Source: Cupriavidus sp. | Lineage (GTDB): Bacteria; Pseudomonadota; Gammaproteobacteria; Burkholderiales; Burkholderiaceae | Direction: 5' to 3' | DNA: 64,000 bases | Assembly: GCA_031180665.1 (NCBI GenBank) | Contig: JAPSLP010000014.1 | Coordinates: 55,460 to 119,459 of the forward strand | Shown: one piece after another, positions 54,584 through 64,000 of the stretch | How positions within the stretch are numbered: the first letter of the stretch is position 1 | Layout of the letters: every line of letters starts with the position of its first letter | Notes under the pieces: generated by a model | What the model saw: only the letters and a program-made list of their open reading frames with translations | Told to the model about the DNA's origin: nothing | Database searches by the model: none | Position numbers and translations under genes: made by a program

Positions 54584-56506
54584 TCAATCCCCCATCGCCA
54601 CCCCTTCCCGCCGCGGGTCGGCGCCGCCGAACCACATCGGCTTGCCGTCGACGCGCACGCGCATGATGCCCTGCAGGCCCGAGGTCTGGTCCATCACGCG
54701 CACGTCATGTCCGCGTGCCTTGAGCCCCTGGACCAGAGCGTCCGACACCCGGCCCTTCTCCAGCTCGGTGGGGCCGTTGCGCGAACCGACATTCGGCAGC
54801 GAGATCGCCTGCTGCACGTTCAGGCCCCAGTCGAGCGTGCCGACCAGCGTCTTGGCCACGTAGTTGATGATGGCCGAACCGCCGGGCGAGCCGGCCGTCA
54901 TCACCAGTTCGCGGGTCTGGCGATCGAACACCAGCGTGGGCGCCATCGACGAGCGCGGCCGTTTGCCCGGCTGCACGCGGTTGGCCACCGGCTTGCCGTC
55001 TTCCTCGGCGACGAAGGAAAAATCGGTCAGCTGGTTGTTCAGCAGGAAGCCGCGCACCATCTGGCGCGAGCCGAACTGGTCCTCGATCGTGGTGGTCATC
55101 GACAGCGCATTGCCGTAGCGGTCGACCACCGAGATATGGGAGGTCGACGGAAACTCCGGCGCGCGATCGCGCGCCATCGACACCGTCGCACCGGCCGGCG
55201 TGCCGGCACTGGCCTTGCCCATGCTGCGTTCGCCGATCAGCGCGGCGCGGCTGGCCAGATAGCGCGGATCGACCAGGCTGCGCCAGTCGCCGCCGGGCAG
55301 CGGCACGAAATCGGTATCGGCGACGTATTGATTGCGATCGGCGTAGGCTAGCCGGCCCGCTTCCGCGAACAGATGCGCGCCTTCGACCGACGGTTCCAGC
55401 CCGACCCCGTTGCGCTGCGGTTTGGCCGCCGCGATCTGCCGCGCCGGCGGCAGCGCCTGCAGGATGCCCAGCATCTGCGCGACGGCGATGCCGCCCGACG
55501 ACGGCGGCGGCATGCCGCAGACGGTCCATTGGCGATAGTCGGTGCAGATCGGCTGCCGCACCTTGGGCCGGTAGTCGGCGATGTCCTTGGCGGTCAGCAC
55601 GCCGGGGTTGGTCGGATGCGAGCGGACCTTGGCGGCAATATCGCGGGCGACATCGCCCAGATAGAAAGCATCGGCGCCGCGTGCGGCGACGCTGCGCAGC
55701 ACCGCCGCCAGTTCCGGATTGCGCAGCACCGTGCCGGCTGTCTTCGGCGTGCCGTCGGCGTTGTAGAAGTAGGCGCGTGCGGCCGGATCCTTCATCAGAT
55801 CCTGGTCCTGCGCGAGGATGGTCGCCAGCCGCGGGCTGATTGCGAAGCCTTGCTCGGCCAGCCGGATCGCGGGCTCGAACAGCCGCTGCCACGGCAGCTT
55901 GCCGTGCTGGCGATGCGCCAGCTCCAGCATGCGCAGCACGCCGGGCGCGCCGACCGAACGGCCGCCGACCAACCCCTGGCGGAACGGCATCACCTTGCCA
56001 TCCGGGCCATAGAACAGGCGATCGGTGGCGGCGGCGGGCGCGGTCTCGCGGCCGTCGTAGGCCTGGACCTGCTTGCCGTCGAAGTGCATCAGGAAGGCGC
56101 CGCCGCCGATGCCCGACGAATTGGGCTCGACCAGATTGAGCACCATCTGCGTGGCGATGGCCGCGTCGATGGCGGTGCCGCCGGCCTTGAGCATGTCATA
56201 GCCAGCCCGGGTCGCCAGCGGATTGGCGGCGGCCACCATGAAGGCGCTCGCGGTCCAGCCGGGTTTGTCGGTCCAGCCCGAGGCGCCTTCCGGGGCAGGG
56301 GGGAGGGCGGAGGTGGCGGCGGCGGTCGGGGTGGTGGCACTGGCGGCGGGAGTTGCCGCTGCGCCCGCATCCTTGCCGGCTTGCGGGGCGGCGCAGCCGG
56401 ACAGCAGCAGCGCGGCCAGCGCGCCGGCCAGCATGGCCGTCGGTGCCGATCCCTTGACGGCGGCTGCGGTGGAAAGGAACGGCGGAACCGGCGAACGTGG
56501 CGGCAT
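54584..56506 (-). CDS. ggt: Gamma-glutamyltransferase (lipoprotein form)
   Basis: A 640-residue Ntn-hydrolase that cleaves the gamma-glutamyl bond of glutathione in the periplasm. An N-terminal lipoprotein signal (LLLSGC, Cys about residue 38) and an Ala/Thr/Pro-rich linker replace the usual soluble signal. The substrate-binding PNSSGIGGGAFLM, the self-cleavage site with nucleophile Thr455 (PSTSHISVVDRYGNAL), and the late AGSPGGSAIINYV are present. GGGAG lies six bases before ATG 56506. The frame extends 59 codons further upstream without family similarity. Confidence 0.95.
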   Translation of the reverse strand: MPPRSPVPPFLSTAAAVKGSAPTAMLAGALAALLLSGCAAPQAGKDAGAAATPAASATTPTAAATSALPPAPEGASGWTDKPGWTASAFMVAAANPLATRAGYDMLKAGGTAIDAAIATQMVLNLVEPNSSGIGGGAFLMHFDGKQVQAYDGRETAPAAATDRLFYGPDGKVMPFRQGLVGGRSVGAPGVLRMLELAHRQHGKLPWQRLFEPAIRLAEQGFAISPRLATILAQDQDLMKDPAARAYFYNADGTPKTAGTVLRNPELAAVLRSVAARGADAFYLGDVARDIAAKVRSHPTNPGVLTAKDIADYRPKVRQPICTDYRQWTVCGMPPPSSGGIAVAQMLGILQALPPARQIAAAKPQRNGVGLEPSVEGAHLFAEAGRLAYADRNQYVADTDFVPLPGGDWRSLVDPRYLASRAALIGERSMGKASAGTPAGATVSMARDRAPEFPSTSHISVVDRYGNALSMTTTIEDQFGSRQMVRGFLLNNQLTDFSFVAEEDGKPVANRVQPGKRPRSSMAPTLVFDRQTRELVMTAGSPGGSAIINYVAKTLVGTLDWGLNVQQAISLPNVGSRNGPTELEKGRVSDALVQGLKARGHDVRVMDQTSGLQGIMRVRVDGKPMWFGGADPRREGVAMGD

Positions 56507-56654
56507 GCTGCACTCCCTTTGAGGCCTATGAGGTACAGCGATTGTAGTCACTGCCACCTGCCGCCGTGTCATGCAGAGCACAATCGGCGTCGTGCTCCCA
56601 CGCGCCGCCGGTCCTGAAGCGCCGGCCCGCCGCCGTCTCCTTGAGAGTGCCGCC

Positions 56655-57413
56655 TTACTTCGGCTGCATCCGGATCGCGCCATCCAGTCGGATCACCTCG
56701 CCATTGAGCATGGTGTTGCCGATGATCGCCTGCACCAGTTGCGCGTATTCCGCCGGACGGCCCAGCCGGGGCGGGAACGGCACCATCTTGCCGAGCGCGT
56801 CCTGCACCTCCTGCGGCATGCCGAGCAGCATCGGCGTCTCGAAGATGCCGGGGGCGATCGTCATGCACCGCACGCCGTCGCGCGCCAGGTCGCGGGCCAC
56901 CGCCAGCGTCATGCCGACCACGCCGCCCTTGGAGGCGGCATACGCGGCCTGGCCGATCTGGCCGTCGAAGGCGGCCACCGAGGCGGTGTTGACGATGATG
57001 CCCCGTTCGCCGCCGTCGTCCGGGGTGTTCTGCACCATCGCCGCCGCAGCCAGCCGGATCATGTTGAAGGTGCCGATCAGGTTGATGCGGATGGTCTTTT
57101 CGAAGGCGTCCAGCGGATGCGGACCGTTCTTGCCGACGGTCTTGTTGGCGGTCGCGATGCCGGCGCAGTTGATCAGCCCGGCCAGCCGTCCCAGGCCCAC
57201 GGCGGCGTCGACGACGGCCTGGCCATCGGTTTCCGAGGTCACGTCGCAGCGGACGAAACGGCCGCCCAGCTCTTGCGCCAGCGCGGTGCCGGCGGTCTCG
57301 TTCAGGTCGGCGATGACGACCTTGCCGCCCTGCTCGGCGAGCATGCGCGCCGCGCCCGCTCCCAGGCCGGAAGCGCCGCCGGTGACGATGAATACGTTGT
57401 CTCGGATCTGCAT
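56655..57413 (-). CDS. Short-chain dehydrogenase, 3-hydroxyacyl-CoA dehydrogenase type 2-like
   Basis: 252 residues of the classical SDR family. The NAD site is [14 protein letters not shown] follows ([13 protein letters not shown]), the catalytic Ser lies in [12 protein letters not shown] and Tyr/Lys in AAYAASKGG. It resembles bacterial homologues of human HSD10, which oxidise 2-methyl-3-hydroxyacyl-CoA in isoleucine breakdown or act in beta-oxidation. A perfect palindrome at 57522-57537 upstream may be its operator. Confidence 0.93.
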   Translation of the reverse strand: MQIRDNVFIVTGGASGLGAGAARMLAEQGGKVVIADLNETAGTALAQELGGRFVRCDVTSETDGQAVVDAAVGLGRLAGLINCAGIATANKTVGKNGPHPLDAFEKTIRINLIGTFNMIRLAAAAMVQNTPDDGGERGIIVNTASVAAFDGQIGQAAYAASKGGVVGMTLAVARDLARDGVRCMTIAPGIFETPMLLGMPQEVQDALGKMVPFPPRLGRPAEYAQLVQAIIGNTMLNGEVIRLDGAIRMQPK

Positions 57414-57521
57414 GAACTGTCTCCTCGGGGTTGGGGGCGCCGGCCGATACTGCGCTGGCGCCTGAAGGTGAAAAACATCACGTCAACATCGTGCCGAACG
57501 CCGGGCATAACGCGGAACATA

Positions 57522-57537
57522 ACGTTTACGTAAACGT
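57522..57537. promoter_or_regulatory. Perfect palindrome ACGTTTACGTAAACGT, probable operator
   Basis: A 16-base perfect palindrome about 110 bases before the dehydrogenase start. It resembles sites described for MerR-type LiuR regulators of branched-chain amino acid and fatty acid catabolism (TTTACGT..ACGTAAA). The downstream dehydrogenase fits that role. Confidence 0.6.
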
Positions 57538-57678
57538 CAAGCAATCGCGCCGTATTGTAAAGGCCAGGCCGCCGCGCCGATAGCGGTCACGAGAATCGTA
57601 AGCTCGCAATCATTCGCAGGAGAGCTTCGCACCTTATGTGGCTAGAGTGCGCCCACGTCACACTTCGGGAGTGCTGCC

Positions 57679-59481
57679 GTGAGCGAGTTCCATGCAGGCT
57701 GGATCCGCAGCCGTCCTTCGTCGCCAAGGCTGGATCGGACCGAAGATTCCTCCGACTGCGCGTCCAAGTCCGTGCCGGCGAAGGCTACGCCGGGAGCCGA
57801 CGCGATCCGGCGCGATCCGGCCGAGCCGGAGGGAAACTCCGGCGCCTTGCGGCAGTTCCTGCGCGCGCTGCGAGCGGGCCGGCCAACCTTCCTGCTGGAC
57901 ACCGCGGGTATCTACTTGATGTCGTCGGCGGTGCAGGAGGTCGAACCGCTGTTCGAGGCCGCCGACGCGATCTCTCCGGAACTGGTCGAGGCCAGCGACG
58001 TGCTTCCGGCGGGCGATGCGCTGCTCGGCGTGGTCGAACTGGTCGGGACCGCAGTCGACAAGGTCAAGACCTGGCGCCGGGTGTGCGCGTCCGAGCCCGG
58101 CTACCGCCGCGCGTCCGCCTTGTTGGCCCAATCGCGGCTGCCCGAAGAGGTCGAGCGGCGCAAGGCCGCGCTCAAGGCGACACGCCACTGGATCCGCGCC
58201 TGCCTGGCGACGCCGGCCCGGCACGATGGCACGCCGGCGCCGACCCTCGCCACGCATCGGCTGCGGTACGACGGCATCGCGCACCTTCCGGACACGTTTT
58301 GCCGGGCGCTGACCGCCGGCAACCGCGATGCCGCTGCGCTGGGCGAGGCAACCATCCGCGTGATCGACCGCGAACTCGGCTCGATCGACCAGCAACGCGA
58401 TGCCATCCTCCGGCAACGTGGCGCAGACGTTCTCGGGCACGACGCGGTTGCGCAGGACGATCGCCGCGCAACGCGGCGGCTGCGCAACAGCGCCATCGCC
58501 TGCATGCGAGACAGCAGCCTGCAAGCGCTGCGCGTCGCTTACGAAACGAGCCCGATCGCGGACAGCGGGTGGGATGCGCCGCTGGACCTGGGCCTGATTC
58601 CCGGTGGAGTGCTTTCGTTCGGCTTCAGCGCAGCGATCGGGCTGGCCCATACCGGTTGCGGCATTGGCGAACTGGCCGAAGCGAGGCGGCGCAGTGCGAC
58701 GCTGCGCCAGGTCGACCAGGCGGTCCGCGACAATCTTTGCCGGTTGTCGGCCGATCCGGCACGGGGCAAGCGGCTGCAATCGCCCGCCACGAGGGAGGCG
58801 CTGCGCTGGTTCGCCGACGGACAGCGCCGCTGGCGCGAGCGGGCCGGCGAGCTGGCCCGCTGGGCCATCGGGCGTATCGCCTATGGCCTGGCCACCGCGC
58901 TGCTGTCCGGCGCCGGCATGGCTTCGATGCTGATCATGGGGACGGCGGCCTTGGCGACCCCTGTGGCCCCCGTGCTGGTGGCCGTCGGCGGTGTGCTCGG
59001 CGTTGCCTGGTTCCTGTTCTCGTTGATCAGGATCGCCTTGCGCGTGATACGCAGCCGCGCCGATACGCGGGAGAGCGAACGGCTGGAGGACGCAGTCCGG
59101 CGCGCAGCCGCGCGTGGCCTGTGTGCGGACACACTGTCGCAATGCAGCCTGGCGCAGCTCGAGTCCTTGCGACGCGATGGCGGGGCGCTGTCCAGCAATC
59201 GCTATTGGCAGGCGGCGGTGCTGGCGCGGCGGCTGCTGATGGACGATGCGGCTGACAAGACCGCCGGCAAGGCGGCGCGGCTGGAGACCTCGGCCTTGCT
59301 GCAGGCGCTCGGCATGTCGAAGCTGTCCACCACGCTGCTCAAGCACGCCGGCTTTGCGCTCGCCCATCGGACGATCCTTCTCTACCTGCATGGCGATGGC
59401 GCGCAGACGGCCTGGCGGGACGGAACCTTCCATCGCGTGGAGACGGCCGACGCGCGGCGCTTTCCGACGCATGGGGGCTAG
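57679..59481 (+). CDS. Protein of unknown function with a hydrophobic hairpin, candidate effector or membrane-active protein
   Basis: 600 residues starting at GTG 57679, with GGGAG six bases upstream. No family recognised. The N-terminus MSEFHAGWIRSRPSSP is Ser/Arg/Pro-rich for about 45 residues with no signal peptide. The middle is helical. A hydrophobic stretch at about 305-325 (LIPGGVLSFGFSAAIGLAH) is followed by a larger one at about 396-457 (LATALLSGAGMASMLIMGTA, then VAPVLVAVGGVLGVAWFLFS), enough for two or three membrane passes. This resembles membrane-inserting effectors or translocators in general form only. Its GC is high, unlike the 14461-24271 genes. It is a single gene ending in a terminator. 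Confidence 0.8.
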   Translation: MSEFHAGWIRSRPSSPRLDRTEDSSDCASKSVPAKATPGADAIRRDPAEPEGNSGALRQFLRALRAGRPTFLLDTAGIYLMSSAVQEVEPLFEAADAISPELVEASDVLPAGDALLGVVELVGTAVDKVKTWRRVCASEPGYRRASALLAQSRLPEEVERRKAALKATRHWIRACLATPARHDGTPAPTLATHRLRYDGIAHLPDTFCRALTAGNRDAAALGEATIRVIDRELGSIDQQRDAILRQRGADVLGHDAVAQDDRRATRRLRNSAIACMRDSSLQALRVAYETSPIADSGWDAPLDLGLIPGGVLSFGFSAAIGLAHTGCGIGELAEARRRSATLRQVDQAVRDNLCRLSADPARGKRLQSPATREALRWFADGQRRWRERAGELARWAIGRIAYGLATALLSGAGMASMLIMGTAALATPVAPVLVAVGGVLGVAWFLFSLIRIALRVIRSRADTRESERLEDAVRRAAARGLCADTLSQCSLAQLESLRRDGGALSSNRYWQAAVLARRLLMDDAADKTAGKAARLETSALLQALGMSKLSTTLLKHAGFALAHRTILLYLHGDGAQTAWRDGTFHRVETADARRFPTHGG

Positions 59482-59527
59482 CCGCCCAGGCAGGAAAAAA
59501 GGCGGCAAAGAAAAAGGTGACAAAGAA

Positions 59528-59550
59528 AAAGGCGGCTAATGGCCGCCTTT
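59528..59550. terminator. Bidirectional terminator between the 600-residue protein and adk
   Basis: GGCGGC and GCCGCC form the stem, with A-rich sequence on the left (two AAAGAAAAAGG repeats) and TTTAATTCTTC on the right. It serves the plus-strand gene and, in reverse, adk. Confidence 0.8.
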
Positions 59551-59559
59551 AATTCTTCT

Positions 59560-60295
<736 letters not shown>

Positions 60296-60640
60296 TTACG
60301 GGTCCTCAGAGTTTTGAATCCGGTATTGCGGGGGAATGGAAGGAGGGTAACGCCGAAACTTGACGTGTGGCTTACCGCGCGATGGTCAGGCACGCAGGCG
60401 CCGCCATGGCTGGTGACCGGCGCGGTCCGCATGCGGTTGGCATGGGCGCAAGCCGGATCGGCTCATTCTTCATCTCCCCACCGAGCTTGCGTCGTCGCCC
60501 GCATTGACGGCGACAGCGGCTCTTTATTGGCGAGCATTATGCCACGAGGCAGCCGGAAATCGGCCCGCCGCGGCGGTCAACGGTGTGTAAACCGGAGCGG
60601 GCGAATGGCCCGCCTTGTGTGGGATTGCGCCCGTTCGCGC
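60296..60640. other. Intergenic region between kdsB and adk
   Basis: A 345-base region without a supported gene. It should hold the adk promoter. On the minus strand CATAAT at about 60536-60541 is the best -10-like hexamer, without a good -35 box. No terminator or repeat of the REP families was seen. Confidence 0.5.
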
Positions 60641-61486
60641 TCAGCGGACCGACCGTGCCGCGGCCTCGGACCACAGCGCCCGCACCCGCTCCAGATCGGC
60701 CGGGGTATCGACGCCGGGCGCCGGCGCGGCCTCGGTGGCCAGCACGGCAATGCGTTCGCCATGCCACATCGCGCGCAGCTGCTCGAGCGCTTCGGTCTGC
60801 TCCAGCGGCGCCGCGGCGAGCGTCGGGAAGCGGCGCAGAAAGCGGGCGCGATAGGCGTACAGGCCGATATGGCGCAGCACCGGCATGTCGGGGAGCGGGA
60901 CCTGCGCGTTCGCTGCGGGGCCCGACGGCACGCCGGACCAGGCATCGCGCGCCCAGGGGATTGGCGCGCGCGAGAAGTACAGCGCGCGGCCGGCGCTGTC
61001 GCACACCACCTTGACCACATTGGGATTGAAGACCTCGCCGATCTCGTGCAGCGGATGGGCCGCGGTGGCGATCGCGCAGTCGGGATGCGCGGCCAGATGC
61101 CGGGCCACCGCGTCGACCAGCGCCGGCGCGATCAGCGGTTCATCGCCTTGCACGTTGACCACGATCGCATCGTCGTCCAGCGACAGCAGGGCGGCCACCT
61201 CGGCCAGCCGGTCGGTGCCGGTGGCATGGTCGGCGCGCGTCAGTACTGCCTCGATGCCATGTTCGGCGCAGGCCGCGCGCACCGTGTCGGCGTCGGTGGC
61301 GACCACGATGCGGCGCGCCGATGAGGCACGGGCGCGCTCGGCGACCCGCACGATCATCGGCTTGCCGGCGATATCGGCCAGCGGCTTGTTGGGCAGACGC
61401 GTCGATGCGAGCCGCGCGGGAATGACGACGGTGAAATCCACGGTGGAGTCCGCGGGAGCGTGGGCGGAGGAAGCGGCAAGCGACAT
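60641..61486 (-). CDS. kdsB: 3-deoxy-manno-octulosonate cytidylyltransferase
   Basis: A 281-residue enzyme that activates KDO as CMP-KDO for LPS inner-core synthesis. Features are the N-terminal [40 protein letters not shown] and [11 protein letters not shown], and the CMP-binding C-terminus. The first 18 residues are an Ala/Ser-rich extension. It starts 12 bases after the ycaR stop and is part of the lipid A/KDO operon. Confidence 0.97.
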   Translation of the reverse strand: MSLAASSAHAPADSTVDFTVVIPARLASTRLPNKPLADIAGKPMIVRVAERARASSARRIVVATDADTVRAACAEHGIEAVLTRADHATGTDRLAEVAALLSLDDDAIVVNVQGDEPLIAPALVDAVARHLAAHPDCAIATAAHPLHEIGEVFNPNVVKVVCDSAGRALYFSRAPIPWARDAWSGVPSGPAANAQVPLPDMPVLRHIGLYAYRARFLRRFPTLAAAPLEQTEALEQLRAMWHGERIAVLATEAAPAPGVDTPADLERVRALWSEAAARSVR

Positions 61487-61497
61487 CGAAGGTGGCC

Positions 61498-61686
61498 TCA
61501 GGTCGGATCGATGGCGCGGCCCGGCACCGATTGACGGGCTTCGTCGGCCAGCATCACCGGAATGCCGTCGCGGATCGGATAGGCCAGTTTGTCGGCATGG
61601 CAGATCAGTTCCTGCGCGGCGCGGTCGTATTCGAGCTTGCCCTTGCACAGGGGGCAAACCAGGATTTCAAGCAGCCGGTTGTCCAT
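61498..61686 (-). CDS. ycaR: Trm112-like zinc-ribbon protein (YcaR)
   Basis: 62 residues. [16 protein letters not shown] gives a CPxCKG zinc-ribbon half, and [20 protein letters not shown] is the conserved second half. It overlaps the lpxK 3' end by 20 bases and is directly upstream of kdsB, the standard lpxK-ycaR-kdsB arrangement. Function is not fully settled. Confidence 0.95.
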   Translation of the reverse strand: MDNRLLEILVCPLCKGKLEYDRAAQELICHADKLAYPIRDGIPVMLADEARQSVPGRAIDPT

Positions 61687-62779
61687 CTTGGCGTTCCTTG
61701 GTGTGGCTGGCCGCGGCAGCGGCGCCGGTGGCCGCGGTCGGCGCTGCCTGGCAGCGCGCGATGACCGTGCGGCGAATTCGATCGATCAGACCCGGATCGA
61801 TCACGGGCCTGGTGGGGACGACCCAGATGCGCGGGTCGAGCGGCTCGCGAAGCCGGTCGCATTTTACGGCATCCTTCTCGGTGATCAGGATCGCCTCGGC
61901 GGCCTGCGCGGCCGGATGGTCGACGAACGGGTCCTCGGCGAAATCGTAGTGGTCCGGCAGCGGCAGCGTATCGGGCTGCAGGCCCGCGCCACGCAGGCTG
62001 GCGAAGAAGCGCTCGGGATTGCCGATGCCGGCCGCGGCCAGCACGCGCCGTCCCGCGAAGGTCGACAGCGGGCGCACCATGGTCGGATCGGCGAGCTGCC
62101 AGGCCTGTTCAAGTTCCAGCCGCATGCCGTAGACCTCGGGCCGGTCCGGCGTCGCGCGGAAATACGGATCGTTGATCAGCGTGGCATCGCGGCGGCGCGA
62201 CAGCGGCTCGCGCAGCGGCCCCGCCGGCAGCAGCCAGCCGTTGCCCCCCATGCGGCCGTCGAACATCACGATCTCGAAGTCGCGCTGCAGGCGGTAGTGC
62301 TGCAGGCCGTCGTCGAGCAGCAGCACGTTGATGCCCGGATGCGAAACCAGCATCGCCTGCGCGCAGGACACGCGATCGGGAAAGACCCAGACCGGCACGT
62401 CGGTCGAGCGCGCGATCAGCAGCGGTTCGTCGCCGACGTCCTCCGCCTTCGAGGTCGCCTTGACGCGGCGCGGCCGTTCCAGCTTGACGCCATAGCCGCG
62501 CGAGACCACGCCCGGGCGCAGCCCCGCCTCGCACAGCGCATCGGCCAGCGCGATCACCGCCGGCGTCTTGCCGGTGCCGCCCACGGTCACGTTGCCGACC
62601 ACTACCACCGGCATCGGCAGCCGCGTCGACTGCAACCAGCCGCGCCGATACGCCAGGCGCCGCAAGGCGCTGATCGCGCCGAACAGGCCGGCGAACGGCA
62701 GCATCAGCCAGGCGAACCAGCCGCGGCGTTGCCACTGGCGGGTAACGAAGTCGGACAGGAGATGGCGGGCAGCGGGCAT
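61667..62779 (-). CDS. lpxK: Tetraacyldisaccharide 4'-kinase
   Basis: A 370-residue inner-membrane-bound kinase that phosphorylates the 4' position of the lipid A precursor. An N-terminal hydrophobic helix ([19 protein letters not shown]) is followed by the P-loop [18 protein letters not shown], then GVVSRGYG, the catalytic-Asp region [13 protein letters not shown], and [13 protein letters not shown]. The C-terminus has an extra Ala/Thr-rich stretch. It lies 88 bases after exbD. Confidence 0.97.
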   Translation of the reverse strand: MPAARHLLSDFVTRQWQRRGWFAWLMLPFAGLFGAISALRRLAYRRGWLQSTRLPMPVVVVGNVTVGGTGKTPAVIALADALCEAGLRPGVVSRGYGVKLERPRRVKATSKAEDVGDEPLLIARSTDVPVWVFPDRVSCAQAMLVSHPGINVLLLDDGLQHYRLQRDFEIVMFDGRMGGNGWLLPAGPLREPLSRRRDATLINDPYFRATPDRPEVYGMRLELEQAWQLADPTMVRPLSTFAGRRVLAAAGIGNPERFFASLRGAGLQPDTLPLPDHYDFAEDPFVDHPAAQAAEAILITEKDAVKCDRLREPLDPRIWVVPTRPVIDPGLIDRIRRTVIARCQAAPTAATGAAAAASHTKERQDGQPAA

Positions 62780-62867
62780 CGGGTACCAGGGAGAACGGTT
62801 TCGCCAGAGTGTATCGGGTCGGGATGGTCCTGCTTCCCGTTCGGGTCTTCGTGGAAAGCCGAGACGC

Positions 62868-63296
62868 CTACCGCGTCCCGCCGCTCTGCGTCGCGAACGT
62901 CAGCCGCGACAGCCCGGCGACCCGCGCGGCTTCCATCACGTTGACCACCGACTGGTGGCTCGCCTGCGCGTCGGCGCTGACGATCAGCACCGGCGCCTGC
63001 GCCGCCGCCGTGCCGGCCAGCGCGCGCAGCCGCTCGGCGAGCCCCGCGACATCGCGCGCGCCGACGCGCTCCTTGTCGATCGCGTATTCGCCGCTGGCCG
63101 ACACCGATACCACGATCTCGCGCGGTCGCTGCTGCGTGGTTTCCGCCTCGGCGGTCGGCAACTGGATGCGCAGCTCGGTGTAGCGCGAATAGGTGGTCGT
63201 GATCATCAGGAAGATCAGGATCACCAGCAGCACGTCGATCAGCGGGATCAGATTGATCTCGGGCTCGTCGCGCCTTGCACGGGTACGGAATCGCAT
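62868..63296 (-). CDS. exbD: Biopolymer transport protein ExbD/TolR family
   Basis: A 142-residue inner-membrane protein with one helix ([21 protein letters not shown]), in which the Asp of LIDVLL is the conserved proton-path residue, and a periplasmic domain. It pairs with the ExbB-type protein encoded 13 bases upstream to energise an outer-membrane process. The place before lpxK is typical for Burkholderiales and may link it to envelope transport rather than iron uptake. Confidence 0.95.
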   Translation of the reverse strand: MRFRTRARRDEPEINLIPLIDVLLVILIFLMITTTYSRYTELRIQLPTAEAETTQQRPREIVVSVSASGEYAIDKERVGARDVAGLAERLRALAGTAAAQAPVLIVSADAQASHQSVVNVMEAARVAGLSRLTFATQSGGTR

Positions 63297-63309
63297 GCCG
63301 GTATCCGCC

Positions 63310-63930
63310 TCAGGCGCGCCGTTGCGGCAGGATCGCGTCGAGGAAGGTGGCCGCGCGCGATTCCAGCTCGGCCACATAGTCGTCGACACGCCGGCGGAAA
63401 TAGCGCCAGAAGATCAGCGCCGGGATCGCGACCATCAGGCCGAAGGCGGTGTTGTACAGCGCCACCGAGATGCCGTGCGCCAATTGTTCGGGATTGGCGC
63501 CGGTGCCGCCCTGGCTGCCGAAGATCTCGATCATGCCGATCACGGTCCCGAGCAGGCCCATCAGCGGGGCTACCGAGGCGATCGTGCCCAATGCGTTCAG
63601 ATAGCGCTCGAGTTCGTGCGCCACCGCGCGGCCCGCTTCCTCGACGGCGTCCTTGGCCGCATCGCGCGAAGTGTCGGGCTGGGCGATCACGTGCCGCAAC
63701 CCCGCGGCCAGCACCCGGCCCAGCGGCGAATCGCGCTCGAGCGAGTCGACCACGTCGGGCGTCGCGCGCCGTTGCCGCGCCACCGTCAGCGCCTGGTCGT
63801 ACAGCGTAGCCGGCAGCACCTTGCTGCGCTTCAGGCTCAGCGAACGTTCGACGATCAACGCCAGCGCAATGATCGAGGCCAGCAGCAACGGCCAGATCGG
63901 CCAACCGGCCGCTTCAATGATGGAAAACAC
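63310..63930 (-). CDS. exbB: Proton channel protein ExbB/TolQ family
   Basis: 206 residues, three membrane helices. Seen are IIEAAGWPIWPLLLASIIALAL, the central APLMGLLGTVIGMIEIF and the last helix with GISVALYNTAFGLMVAIPAL. The start is GTG at 63930 (MFSIIEAAGW), which fits the family. The longer frame to 63999 adds an unconserved Arg/Pro stretch. It heads the operon exbB-exbD-lpxK-ycaR-kdsB and ends 13 bases before exbD. Confidence 0.94.
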   Translation of the reverse strand: MFSIIEAAGWPIWPLLLASIIALALIVERSLSLKRSKVLPATLYDQALTVARQRRATPDVVDSLERDSPLGRVLAAGLRHVIAQPDTSRDAAKDAVEEAGRAVAHELERYLNALGTIASVAPLMGLLGTVIGMIEIFGSQGGTGANPEQLAHGISVALYNTAFGLMVAIPALIFWRYFRRRVDDYVAELESRAATFLDAILPQRRA

Positions 63931-64000
63931 AAGGACACCCCGAGTCGCCGGCGCGAAGGGAAGGACTGCGGCAGGCCGGCGTAAAAAAACAGGCGCCACT

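Noticed and set aside
57613..57629. Two TTCG boxes upstream of the 57679 gene as an HrpB-type (TTCG-N16-TTCG) promoter
   Set aside because: The spacing is 9 bases, not 16, and similar pairs are frequent in this sequence. No comparable box was found before 14461 or 20342.

Overview
The window is a high-GC chromosomal segment whose gene content points to a betaproteobacterium of the order Burkholderiales. The evidence is two orphan periplasmic receptors of the Bug/TctC family, the glycolysis-purine block pgk-pyk-fba-purC-purE-purK-sua5, and the lipid A/KDO block exbB-exbD-lpxK-ycaR-kdsB-adk. I cannot name the genus. No rRNA, tRNA, insertion sequence, integrase of mobile type or CRISPR array was found.

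Layout. 1-5731: the 3' part of waaF, a zinc-ribbon gene and ilvE on the minus strand, then a Bug receptor, azlCD and a LuxR regulator. 6135-14209: core metabolism on the plus strand (pgk, pyk, fba, purC, purE, purK, sua5-type tsaC). 14461-24271: an accessory region of lower GC, split by the core gene dacB. It holds two large collinear paralogues (851 and 1028 residues), and each is followed by a small protein that ends in a eukaryotic-type CaaX prenylation box (CVLL and CNIV). The first CaaX protein also has an F-box-like N-terminus. The second carries a run of ten G inside its reading frame. 24343-27855: a minus-strand operon of FAD monooxygenase, periplasmic solute-binding protein, DUF3237 protein and MarR regulator, behind a large dyad. 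27981-30775: an outer-membrane-type protein, a small lipoprotein, and a PACE efflux gene divergent from a LysR gene. 31031-42877: an MdtABC-like RND pump with its outer-membrane factor, divergent from an OmpR/EnvZ-type two-component system. 43057-57413: housekeeping and transport genes (plsY, ybaK, xerD, ogt, a second Bug receptor, a chalcone-isomerase-like protein, an AEC transporter, queG, tsaE, an amidase, a BASS transporter, a LysR regulator, ggt and a short-chain dehydrogenase). 57679-59481: another protein of unknown function with a hydrophobic hairpin and an effector-like N-terminus. 59630-63930: adk, kdsB, ycaR, lpxK, exbD and exbB.

The main biological suggestion is that this bacterium makes proteins meant to work inside a eukaryotic cell. 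The two CaaX tails can only be modified by eukaryotic prenyltransferases, and the F-box would recruit host SCF ubiquitin ligase. The paired layout (large helical protein plus small CaaX protein, twice, on both sides of dacB) looks like a duplicated effector cassette. No secretion apparatus lies in the window, so delivery is inference. REP-like palindromes of two families are scattered between the core genes.
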